64,000 nucleotides of DNA, from contig NZ_CP114771.1 of the NCBI RefSeq assembly GCF_027366395.1, forward strand, positions 1,736,001-1,800,000. The letters are read 5' to 3'. Both the position numbers and the translations under genes were made by a program. Numbering within the stretch: position 1 is the first letter of the stretch; each line of letters begins with the position of its first letter. Positions 53,201-60,969 of the stretch are shown here, one piece after another. Source of the DNA: Endozoicomonas sp. GU-1 (GTDB lineage: Bacteria; Pseudomonadota; Gammaproteobacteria; Pseudomonadales; Endozoicomonadaceae). Under the pieces are notes generated by a model. That model searched no databases and was not told the DNA's origin. It saw nothing but the letters and a program-made list of their open reading frames with translations.

Positions 53201-55311
53201 TTTCCTCCATGATGAGCAGTAGGGGCTTGCCCGACAGAGCGAAGGTGGAAGCGCTCGTGGCGTGGGAGTGCTGGAAGGTGAACGGCGAATTCAGCCTGGA
53301 ACGCCTGCGGGCCTTTTCCTCCATGTGTAATGGCAAAGGCTTGCCCGACAAAGCGAAGGTGGAAGCGTTCGTTAAATGGCTACCCTCGGATGAAAATAAG
53401 AATATTCTGAAACTTTCTTGCCGAATATTTGCCAGTTTTGGTTTGCCCTCAGGAAAAAAACTGACTGAAAATGAGAAAACATTGCGCCAATGTCTTAATC
53501 GGCATGGTTGTGCCACTGAACATGGCGACGACAATAGTGATGAAGATCTTTTAGAATCGAGTCAAATGAAAGCACTGGCTCTGTTCTTCTCCGGGCCCGC
53601 AAAATGGCGCATGAAAATTGCCGAATTCCAACAATATCTGGCTGCCCACAAGAGTCCTCGACATGACAGAGTGGCTGTTCGTGCTGCGCTGAAATCATTG
53701 CTACCGATATTGGCTATCCATGGAGGAACTGGTCTCCCGTTCTGGATTGCAAAATATCGTGAAAATCCACGCTGCAAAGGAGTACTCACTCAGGCATTAG
53801 CCATTCCTGCACCACTGGCTTTAACAAAATTTGCACTAACGCAACTCCCTGAATCTGAGATGCAGGAATACCTTGAACTGTGCAGAAACCTGAAGCCAGC
53901 CCCGACTCAGGAACAGTGGTATGCATTAAAACCACTTTGCCAACAGCTTGGCCAGCAATTTGACTTCACGCAATCCAAACGCACAATGCTGGAGATTCTC
54001 TGGCAACAATCAGAAGATGACCGCTCAAAATACGCGGATAAGATGGATGAGCTATTCAAAACCTTGCCCACTATCTCACAGTGGCGCGGGTTACATCGGG
54101 TGCTTAGACCACACAAAATGCAGCAGTTCATGGATGCCTGTCTTGACTATCAGGCTACCCCTGAAACCGCTCCTGATGTCAGGATTCAGCAACGGTTGCT
54201 GGAAGGAATGCTGCTCACCAACCACTCTCTACCTGAACAAGAGAAAATACCGGATCTCTGCTTTTCAAACCGAGTGTCAACAGATGATAAAAGAGGGGTG
54301 ATGGTCGGTGGTGATCCCGCCATGTCGGGCCAGGAACGCCTGTGGCGCTTTATCACGGCCATGTTAATTGAGCTTGAACAAACAGAATATCAATTCAAGA
54401 ATCAAACACTAACCGTTTTGCCAGACGATGGCGATCCGGTTGTACTCCAAAATCCAGAGTTTACCCTGAGAGATACCGGCTTTGTTATCAAGAACTGGAC
54501 ATTGCAACAGTTAACCGCCTTTTTCAAGGCAACCGAGTTCACAGAACAATGGTATAAAAAACCTCAGGACAAGCGCGACCCCTATGCGATCAGGCTTGAG
54601 GTAAAACTAGCCCAAATGCAAGCGAGAACCAAAGAGCGCAAGAAAGCCGAGCCTGAAAAAATACCACACCTGGTGGCACCCTCTCTGATTATTAGACTAA
54701 TCAATTACAATAAACCGTTAAAGCCTGCGGTCTGGTCATCTCTTGAACACTATGCCAGCAGCGGCCAGCTAAACACCCGTTTATGCATGGCACTCAGCCC
54801 GGTTATCAAAGATGATAAAGACGGCATGGTTCCAGACCTCGTTAAGAAAGCGGTGGTTGCAAAGTTGGAACAGATTGAGGCAGCAAAAACGCCAGTAGTA
54901 ACATCAATCCCTCTGCAAGGACTTCCAGCAAGGGCAAGCATACCAACTCAAGAGAACCAGGTTGCCAACCGTCGCATTCAAGGGCCGCTATCTGACTTTG
55001 ACGCGGCAATGGAGGCTCTCGATCGTTTTCGCGAATTGGGCAATGCAGAACTTGAACTGCTAGAACTCCACCGAAGCCGAATGACTTATGTTGAATTAAG
55101 CACTGCTATCTGCAAAATGAGCTACGCAGTGGATTCAGCAACACGGAAAGAATGGCATGAAGCCAGCGAGAAAAGGAGAAGAGACCCACTTGGGCTTGAT
55201 GAAATAGTGGCATGGGATTTGGATTCGTTGGCGACATTGGATTCATTGGCGACAGAGTCAGAACTGGTCAACAACGATGACTGGATGGAAGAGTTCCTGC
55301 AAGGGCTGTGA
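50290..55311 (+). CDS. Giant 38-aa-repeat protein, copy 6
   Basis: A 1673-aa paralogue, the longest, with 19 complete units. The head has GYRVEQTTTDTG and NEHPSAMVQ; the helical part just before the repeats has TSMFNSKTQ and the first unit begins with LCHG instead of MCHG. Post-repeat private changes are VKWLPSDENK, GKKLTENEK and NRHGCATEH. GLPFWIAKYRENP is shared with copy 3. The downstream spacer is different from those of the other copies and has no transposase remnant, marking the end of the array. The acidic tail DDWMEEFLQGL is unchanged. Confidence 0.9.
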   Translation: MQSPSSSVTADTASPLTSTEAGRYRPANSRKQERKRSMSGYRVEQTTTDTGTFPPHQLQSESGPIPSIKRRRVTDNSRRIVCSATSLPANPEPMETEPAMPADPASRLPGVISFLSRNLPTVSDNRLLTGNEHPSAMVQVMPEPMKDVPLTTEINSETSISEFSVSQQNELRTHLNNQEIQAILTNAGTLLKNLKDRKIQLARDRGKPPAHSLFSKLKTFSIVKDSQTFKGYFAKANTFFLAVNPQQITNTSCLTSMFNSKTQIKKFAEESEENIQAVAANPCLKQIASLCHGKGLPDKAKVEAFVAWECWKVNGEFSLELLRAFSSMMSSRGLPDKAKVEALKAWECWKVSGEFSLELLRAFSSMMSSRGLPDQAKVEAFMAWECWKVNGEFSLELLRAFSSMMSSRGLPDKAKVEAFVAWECWKVNGEFSLELLRAFSSMCHGKGLPDKAKVEALKAWQCWKVNGEFSLELLRAFSSMMSSRGLPDKAKVEALKAWQCWKVNGELSLELLRAFSSMMSSRGLPDKAKVEALKAWECWKVSGEFSLELLRAFSSMCNGNGLPDKAKVEAFVAWECWKVNGEFSLELLRAFSSMCHAKGLPDKAQVEAFVAWQCWKVNGEFSLELLRAFSSMCHGKGLPDKAKVEALKAWECWKVNGEFSLELLRAFSSMCHGKGLPDKAKVEALKAWECWKVNGEFSLELLRAFSSMMSSRGLPDKAKVEALKVWECWKVNGEFSLELLRAFSSMCNGKGLPDKAKVEAFVAWECWKVNGEFSLELLRAFSSMMSTRGLPDKAKVEALKAWECWEVNGKFSLELLRAFSSMCHGKGLPGKAKAEALKAWQCWKVNGEFSLELLRAFSSMMSSRGLPDKAKVEALKAWECWKVNGEFSLELLRAFSSMCHGKGLPDKAKVEALKAWECWKVNGEFSLELLRAFSSMCHGKGLPDQAKVEAFVAWECWKVNGEFSPELLRAFSSMMSSRGLPDRAKVEALVAWECWKVNGEFSLERLRAFSSMCNGKGLPDKAKVEAFVKWLPSDENKNILKLSCRIFASFGLPSGKKLTENEKTLRQCLNRHGCATEHGDDNSDEDLLESSQMKALALFFSGPAKWRMKIAEFQQYLAAHKSPRHDRVAVRAALKSLLPILAIHGGTGLPFWIAKYRENPRCKGVLTQALAIPAPLALTKFALTQLPESEMQEYLELCRNLKPAPTQEQWYALKPLCQQLGQQFDFTQSKRTMLEILWQQSEDDRSKYADKMDELFKTLPTISQWRGLHRVLRPHKMQQFMDACLDYQATPETAPDVRIQQRLLEGMLLTNHSLPEQEKIPDLCFSNRVSTDDKRGVMVGGDPAMSGQERLWRFITAMLIELEQTEYQFKNQTLTVLPDDGDPVVLQNPEFTLRDTGFVIKNWTLQQLTAFFKATEFTEQWYKKPQDKRDPYAIRLEVKLAQMQARTKERKKAEPEKIPHLVAPSLIIRLINYNKPLKPAVWSSLEHYASSGQLNTRLCMALSPVIKDDKDGMVPDLVKKAVVAKLEQIEAAKTPVVTSIPLQGLPARASIPTQENQVANRRIQGPLSDFDAAMEALDRFRELGNAELELLELHRSRMTYVELSTAICKMSYAVDSATRKEWHEASEKRRRDPLGLDEIVAWDLDSLATLDSLATESELVNNDDWMEEFLQGL
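51157..53322 (+). repeat. 19 tandem 114-bp units in copy 6
   Basis: Loop residues in order, including the partial last unit: CH, MS, MS, MS, CH, MS, MS, CN, CH, CH, CH, MS, CN, MS, CH, MS, CH, CH, MS, CN. Variants nearby: GNG in unit 8, HAKG in unit 9, MSTR in unit 14. AWQCW occurs in units 5, 6, 9 and 15, otherwise AWECW. Confidence 0.97.
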
Positions 55312-55481
55312 TATGCATTAAGAAGGTCTTGAAACTGTTGAGACTGCATAACAGAATCTCCCATTTCAGGGCTTTACGACAGTTTAGACTCATCAACCCT
55401 TAAGGGGAAACATAGCCTCCTACAAGGATAAATCAGTTGCCCTGACACAAACATTTTACGGTTAAAATGGCAACATACGCA

Positions 55482-55499
55482 GGTTAAATTGGCGTTTAC
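55482..55499 (+). repeat. 18-bp direct repeat, right flank of the giant-gene array
   Basis: GGTTAAATTGGCGTTTAC, one mismatch to 26834-26851. A related GGTTAAAATGGC lies 22 bp upstream of it. The 208-bp gap between copy 6 and the next gene (55312-55519) otherwise shows nothing recognisable. Confidence 0.5.
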
Positions 55500-55519
55500 C
55501 TTCGATTAATGACACTGAG

Positions 55520-56479
55520 TCAGTTTGAAAGCTCATTATTCTTTGTTTTATCTGATTCTCTTTTTAAGGCAATCGCTTGCTTGGCAGCAATTCTTGCTCG
55601 TTCTCTATCACCGGTATTTTTGAAAACTTGATAATAAGCCTTATGGTAAACCTTCTGGTATGCCCTCTTGCAAGCCTTCCGTTTCTCGGAATTCTCATAA
55701 GCCCATCGGACAGCCTTCCCTTTTTCGGACTTATTGTAAGTCTTATTGTTAATCTTCTGGGCAGCCCTCCGCTTTTCGGACTGGTCGTAAGCCTTTCGGG
55801 TAGCCTTTCCTTTCTCGGAATGTGCATAAGCCTTCTGGGAAGCCCTCCGTTTTTCGGACCGTGTTTGAGTTTTCTGACACACCCTTCCTTTATCGGGCTC
55901 ACGGTAAGCTTTTCGGGTAGCCTCCCGTTTTTCGGACTGGGCATTAGCCTTCTGGTACCCCTTATCATGAGATATGGTCGGAGATTCACCAGAGCCGGAA
56001 GTAGAAGCTTTAACATCTGACTCATTTACGGCAGTGTCTTGCAGTGTTGAAGCAGGTGCGGTGTGATTAGCATTGATAGAATATAAGTAAGCATTCGCTT
56101 CACCTCCCATACTCCCAACCCGATCAATTCTTGCTTCAGGTTGAACGGTAAGGATTTTAGTATTTTCGGCTTGCCGGTATGTTCCGAGTCTATGAGATAA
56201 GTCTATCGGTTCGCCTTGTTCAGATTCTTGAAAATAAATAGCACTGGCAGGCACTTTTTTAAAATGAACATCCCTGACCGGGTTATTGAAGCTTGCACCA
56301 CATGGAATCGAAGTATCCAAATACCTGACAGGTGCAGCTTGTTCAACCTGCAGTCCAAACGCTAAACCTCTTTGCTGCGGCCAGCCATACCAAACCAATC
56401 CATTGTTCGACATAACAGATTCGTACGCTTTTTGAAACTCCATACACAAAAAGTGTGTGTTAAAAAATGGATCAGTCAT
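55520..56479 (-). CDS. Basic 13-aa-repeat protein of unknown function
   Basis: A 319-aa protein. Residues 1-165 have no family I recognise (GLVWYGWPQQRGLAFGLQ, HRLGTYRQAENTKI). Residues of about 175-290 are at least six imperfect repeats of about 13 aa with consensus SEKxxAxxKAYxx (SEKRRASQKAYAH, SEKGKATRKAYDQ, SEKGKAVRWAYEN, SEKRKACKRAYQK). This part is strongly basic and probably helical, as in nucleic-acid-binding or surface-binding tails. ATG 56479 lies directly against a run of 8-bp repeats and has no Shine-Dalgarno; Met13 (56443) is an alternative. Isolated between the giant array and yigL. Confidence 0.7.
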   Translation of the reverse strand: MTDPFFNTHFLCMEFQKAYESVMSNNGLVWYGWPQQRGLAFGLQVEQAAPVRYLDTSIPCGASFNNPVRDVHFKKVPASAIYFQESEQGEPIDLSHRLGTYRQAENTKILTVQPEARIDRVGSMGGEANAYLYSINANHTAPASTLQDTAVNESDVKASTSGSGESPTISHDKGYQKANAQSEKREATRKAYREPDKGRVCQKTQTRSEKRRASQKAYAHSEKGKATRKAYDQSEKRRAAQKINNKTYNKSEKGKAVRWAYENSEKRKACKRAYQKVYHKAYYQVFKNTGDRERARIAAKQAIALKRESDKTKNNELSN

Positions 56480-56533
56480 TGAATAATTGAATAATTGAAT
56501 AATTGAATGATTTAATGATTGAATAACTGAATC
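56478..56533. repeat. Seven tandem 8-bp repeats at the start of the basic repeat protein
   Basis: On the plus strand: three ATTGAATA, then ATTGAATG, ATTTAATG, ATTGAATA and ACTGAATC, exactly 56 bp with no gap. The run touches the start codon (56479-56477) of the minus-strand gene and fills its leader. Confidence 0.85.
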
Positions 56534-56741
56534 AAAAGCTAGGACTGTTCTTTCTTATAAAAGTTCCTCCATAACATGAACCGCCCAGGGTTTATGTCAA
56601 CCCGGCATCAAGAAATGCAATAGATATTAACAATGATGATGTAAAGCTTTTGGCAAGCCAGCGCACGGCTGACGAGGAAGACGGTGGCCCGTTGCTGGCC
56701 ATGCCAATGCAGCCATGCGCCAGGACCACCAACAGGAAAAG

Positions 56742-57544
56742 TTAAAGGCTGTACAGCTTCGCCAGGTACTCAGCCACCGCGTGGTCATCACAATGACCAA
56801 TACGCTCAAACCCCGGCAGACTGTTCACCAGCGATGGGTCAGCATTACCCATCACCACACCTTTGCCGACGCTGGACAGCATCTCAAAATCATTCATACC
56901 ATCACCGAAAGCGATGGCATCCTGCAGACCATAGCCTTTCAGCTTCAGCACCTCTTCCAGTGCTGTCCCCTTGCAAACGCCCGGTGCCATAATTTCAAAA
57001 CACTCCGGCAGAGAGTAGGTCATATAAAACTGATCACCGTAAAGTTCACGGGCCCGGTCAGACAGTGGCAATAAGTCAGCGTGGGATTCCGCGACAAAAA
57101 GATCTTCTGGATGGCACTGGTTTCAACCGTATCAAAATCAGCCAAATGATAGGTAAAGCCGCTCGCCTTGCTGAACCCATGGAGGTCCTTATGCTCAACC
57201 TCAACCCGCCACTGCTCTCCCTGATAAACGCTGGTATGAACCTTGTCTGCAAAGGGTTTTCGCAGGGACAATAATGGCTGCACAAATTCGGGGTTAATAT
57301 CGTGCTGAACAATCATTTCGCCCTTCGGATTATGAACTCTGGCACCATTACTGGTAATCAGATACATATCCACGCCAAGCTGTGATCTTATTCTTTCAAC
57401 ATCCTGAAAGTGGCGGCCAGTAGCAAAAATAAATTTGATACCTTTCTCACTCAGGTGCCGAATCACGTCACGGGTTCTGGGAGAAAGTTCATGCTGCTTG
57501 GTGAGCAGAGTTCCATCAAGATCGGATACAACCACTGGATACAT
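56742..57544 (-). pseudogene. yigL: HAD-type sugar/pyridoxal phosphatase, one-base frameshift
   Basis: The N-terminal frame from ATG 57544 (AGAGG Shine-Dalgarno) has the HAD motif VVVSDLDGTLL, FIFATGRHFQDV and YLITSNGARVHNP, as in E. coli YigL; the second frame (from about 57095 to 56742) has PECFEIMAPGVCKGTALEEV and IAFGDGMNDFEMLS, the motif IV acidic pair. The switch is in a run of five A at 57096-57100 (plus strand); with six A the join reads KIFFVAESHADLLPLSD and the family sequence is restored. As read, the product lacks HAD motifs III and IV and should be inactive. Confidence 0.85.
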
Positions 57545-57681
57545 ATAAATACCTCTATGCAAATCCTATTGCAGAAAACTGAGGAAGAGTATCCTGAGGA
57601 AGCAGGCAGTCCCTTCCATTAAAAAGAATACCTGCTAACGTAAGGCCAGGTGGAAAATCGTTCAATCCGTAGTTTTCTCAA

Positions 57682-60264
57682 TCAGGAAAACGCCAACTCC
57701 CCATCCTGCACTGCCACCTTAATGGTATCACCTGGTTTATATCGGCCAGATAGAATAGCTTCAGCCAGCGGGTTTTCTATGCTCCGTTGAATAGCCCGTT
57801 TCAATGGCCGGGCACCATACACCGGGTCAAAACCGACTTCTGCCAGCTGATCCATTGCCTCATCAGAAAGCGCCAGCCGTAGATTATTGTCCGCCAGCCT
57901 GCGATCCAGGTTAGCCAACTGTATGCTGGCGATGGATTTGATCTGGCTGGCACCCAGCGGATGGAATACCACTACCTCATCAATCCGGTTAACAAACTCT
58001 GGCCGGAAGTGCGTGCCTACCACTTCAATCAGGGTACTCTTCAGCTGTTCAAAATCGGTTTCACCGGTCTCTTTGTTCTGGAATGTCTGAATAAGGTCAG
58101 ACCCCAGGTTTGATGTCATGACAATAACGGTATTTTTAAAGTCTACCGTTCTCCCCTGACCATCGGTCAGACGACCATCTTCCAATACCTGCAGAAGAAT
58201 ATTAAAAACATCCGGATGCGCCTTCTCAACTTCATCCATCAACACCAGGGAGTACGGCTTACGACGTACGGCTTCGGTCAGGTAGCCACCTTCCTCATAA
58301 CCTACGTACCCCGGAGGCGCACCTAACAGGCGGGAAACCGAGTGTTTCTCCATAAACTCTGACATGTCGATACGGACAATGGCATCTTCCGTATCAAACA
58401 GAAATTCAGCCAGCGCCTTACACAGTTCGGTCTTACCAACACCGGTTGGGCCAAGGAACATAAAGGAGCCGTTAGGGCGGTTGGGATCCGCTAACCCGGC
58501 CCGGGAGCGCCGCACCGCATTAGCAACCGCAATCACTGCCTCATCCTGGCCAACCACCCGTTTATGGAGCGCATCCTCCATACGCAGCAACTTCTCTTTC
58601 TCGCCTTCCAGCATCTTGGCAACCGGAATGCCTGTCCATTTGGACACCACTTCGGCAATCTCTTCTTCCGTTACCCGGTTTCTCAGCAGCTGATGTTCGC
58701 CGGTTTCCAGGGCATCCGCCTGGGCCAGCTGTTTATCCAGTTCCGGCAGGGTACCATACTGAATTTCGGACATTTTGGTTAAATCCCCTGCCCGTCTGGC
58801 GGCTTCCAGCTCAATCAACAGTTTTTCTTTTGCTTCACGCAGCTTCTGCCCACCCTGCAACTGGGCTTTTTCCGCTTTCCAGACATCTTCCAGGTCGGAA
58901 TACTCGCGCTCCAGTTCACCAACCTGCTCATTCAGCCTGGCCAGACGTTCCCTGGACGCTTCATCATCTTCTTTTTTCAGGGCTTCCTGTTCTATTTTGA
59001 GTTGAATCAGGCGACGTTCCAGTCGATCCATGGCTTCCGGCTTGGAGTCCATTTCCATCCGAATACGGCTGGCGGACTCATCAATCAGATCAATCGCCTT
59101 ATCCGGCAGTTGCCGATCAGTGATATAACGCTGGGACAGTTTGACCGCGGCAATAATGGCCGGATCAGTAATATCAACCCCGTGATGCGCCTCATAGCGT
59201 TCCTTTAGGCCACGGAGAATGGCGATGGCATCCTCTTCCGTGGGCTCATCCACCAGCACCTTCTGGAAACGCCTTTCCAGGGCTGCGTCTTTCTCAATAT
59301 ATTGTCTGTACTCATCAAGGGTCGTGGCACCGACACAATGCAACTCGCCCCTGGCCAGCGCAGGTTTCAGCATATTCCCGGCGTCCATGGCTCCATCCGC
59401 TTTACCGGCACCCACCATGGTATGTATTTCATCAATAAACAGGATGATCTGACCTTCCTGTTTGGCCAGGTCATTCAGCACTGACTTCAGCCGCTCTTCA
59501 AACTCGCCACGGAACTTGGCACCAGCGATCAATGCGCCCATATCCAGCGATAGCAGCCTTTTTCCTTTCAAACCTTCCGGCACTTCACCATTGACGATAC
59601 GCTGGGCCAGACCTTCAACAATGGCGGTTTTACCGACGCCCGGCTCTCCAATAATCACCGGATTGTTTTTGGTTCTTCGCTGCAGAACCTGGATCGTCCG
59701 TCGGATTTCATCATCCCGGCCAATGACCGGATCCAGCTTACCCTCTTCTGCACGTTCGGTCAGATCAATGGTGTATTTGCTCAGGGAGTTTCGGGAATCT
59801 TCCGCATTCGGGTCGTCAATAGACGCGCCTCCGCGAATATTTTTAATGGCGTTTTCCAGCGCTTTCTGGCTGACTCCCTGACTGTTCAGTAATTTGCCCA
59901 GTGGACCACTGTCTTCCATCATGACCAGCAGCATGGTTTCACTGGAAATAAACTGGTCACTGGCCTGCTGTGCTTTTTTGTCCGCAAGGTTCAGCATTCG
60001 ATAGAGGGCCTGGGACATCTGAATATCACCGGTTGGCGATGATACCCTGGCCAACTGTTCCAGCATGTCGGTCAGCTCACCACGAAGGATGTTCACATCA
60101 AAGCCGACCTGCATCAGCAGAGGCTTGACCGAGCCTCCCTTCTGGTCGATGAGCGCAAGCAAAAGGTGGACGGGCTCAATCTGACTGTTATCTTTGCCAA
60201 TAGCCAGAGACTGGGCATCAGACAGAGCTGACTGGAGTTTGCTGGTCAGCCGATCCATTCTCAT
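57682..60264 (-). CDS. clpB: ATP-dependent disaggregase ClpB
   Basis: An 860-aa Hsp104-type AAA+ disaggregase that works with DnaK to rescue aggregated proteins. In order: Clp N-domain ([20 protein letters not shown]), AAA-1 with Walker [17 protein letters not shown] and Walker [15 protein letters not shown], the middle coiled-coil domain (about 400-525), AAA-2 with Walker [15 protein letters not shown], pore loop region [14 protein letters not shown] and sensor [12 protein letters not shown]. Length equals the family norm. ATG 60264 has a good AAGG Shine-Dalgarno; ATG 60258 two codons in is possible. It follows pgeF as in E. coli, with one small gene on the other strand in between. A heat-shock-type promoter is visible upstream. 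Confidence 0.97.
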   Translation of the reverse strand: MRMDRLTSKLQSALSDAQSLAIGKDNSQIEPVHLLLALIDQKGGSVKPLLMQVGFDVNILRGELTDMLEQLARVSSPTGDIQMSQALYRMLNLADKKAQQASDQFISSETMLLVMMEDSGPLGKLLNSQGVSQKALENAIKNIRGGASIDDPNAEDSRNSLSKYTIDLTERAEEGKLDPVIGRDDEIRRTIQVLQRRTKNNPVIIGEPGVGKTAIVEGLAQRIVNGEVPEGLKGKRLLSLDMGALIAGAKFRGEFEERLKSVLNDLAKQEGQIILFIDEIHTMVGAGKADGAMDAGNMLKPALARGELHCVGATTLDEYRQYIEKDAALERRFQKVLVDEPTEEDAIAILRGLKERYEAHHGVDITDPAIIAAVKLSQRYITDRQLPDKAIDLIDESASRIRMEMDSKPEAMDRLERRLIQLKIEQEALKKEDDEASRERLARLNEQVGELEREYSDLEDVWKAEKAQLQGGQKLREAKEKLLIELEAARRAGDLTKMSEIQYGTLPELDKQLAQADALETGEHQLLRNRVTEEEIAEVVSKWTGIPVAKMLEGEKEKLLRMEDALHKRVVGQDEAVIAVANAVRRSRAGLADPNRPNGSFMFLGPTGVGKTELCKALAEFLFDTEDAIVRIDMSEFMEKHSVSRLLGAPPGYVGYEEGGYLTEAVRRKPYSLVLMDEVEKAHPDVFNILLQVLEDGRLTDGQGRTVDFKNTVIVMTSNLGSDLIQTFQNKETGETDFEQLKSTLIEVVGTHFRPEFVNRIDEVVVFHPLGASQIKSIASIQLANLDRRLADNNLRLALSDEAMDQLAEVGFDPVYGARPLKRAIQRSIENPLAEAILSGRYKPGDTIKVAVQDGELAFS

Positions 60265-60335
60265 AATGACCTTCTCCTACTCATGATCTTTACTTCTAAG
60301 TAGCCAGAAACAGATGTTTTCATATGGTTAACTAT

Positions 60336-60365
60336 CTATATAGTGCTGGTGTGTGGCATTTCAAG
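60336..60365 (-). promoter_or_regulatory. Sigma32-like heat-shock promoter of clpB
   Basis: On the minus strand CTTGAAA (60365-60359) is an exact sigma32 -35 element, followed after 15 bp by CTATATAG (60343-60336) as a less typical -10. It lies about 70 bp before the clpB start. Confidence 0.6.
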
Positions 60366-60477
60366 GATGAACTGTCAATCGTAACTGTGAAAACGTCTTT
60401 TTATTTAATCAACAGGAACCAATCATCCTTATTGCCAGTCTATTATTTTTGAGCCAGGCATTATGAGGATGAACTGA

Positions 60478-60903
60478 ATGAACTGTTTACCAGGGATCAG
60501 CCGGTTAAGTTTCAACCGGCAAAGCCCTCAAAATGTTTCGACTCCAACAGATGCCTACCAAAAAAAACCGCCAAACACCATCAATCCGTTTAAGCACGGA
60601 CAAATAGAAACAATAAGCTCACCAACCCGGCATTTACAAAGTTTCGATAGCCTGCCCGGAGACTTCGTAAGAAAAACATTCTCTGCGCAAGTACCCTCAG
60701 AAAGCCAGTGGATCGAACTGGCTTTGCGCAAAGCAGAACCCGAGACGCCCCGTATGAGCACATTCCAACCGGTATCTGAGCCAGCAGATAACTGTTACCC
60801 GCAAATCAAACCCGACACCGATAAACAACAGGCATCAGAACCCCATGGCCACCATTGGACTGCTAGCACCTATACCAAAAGACTCTCCCCCATTCCTGAA
60901 TGA
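60478..60903 (+). CDS. Small protein of unknown function
   Basis: A 141-aa frame with GAGGA 8 nt before ATG 60478, between clpB and pgeF, genes that are otherwise adjacent. The sequence is polar, Pro/Ser/Gln-rich and probably disordered (SFNRQSPQNVSTPTDAYQKK, QPVSEPADNCYPQIKP), with no recognisable domain. Similar polar heads are seen on other accessory proteins in this window. Could be an effector fragment or a spurious frame. Confidence 0.45.
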   Translation: MNCLPGISRLSFNRQSPQNVSTPTDAYQKKPPNTINPFKHGQIETISSPTRHLQSFDSLPGDFVRKTFSAQVPSESQWIELALRKAEPETPRMSTFQPVSEPADNCYPQIKPDTDKQQASEPHGHHWTASTYTKRLSPIPE

Positions 60904-60969
60904 ACCTTCCCCTTCCCTGAAACAGGAAGCATTCATGCAGGGAGGCAAAAGGCTCCTGGGAGGCCTGTG

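Noticed and set aside
26914-55311. Calling the giant proteins true TAL effectors
   Set aside because: Unit length is 38 instead of 33-35, and the hallmark residues of TALE, Bat or MOrTL repeats are absent. Only the general layout is comparable, so homology is not claimed.
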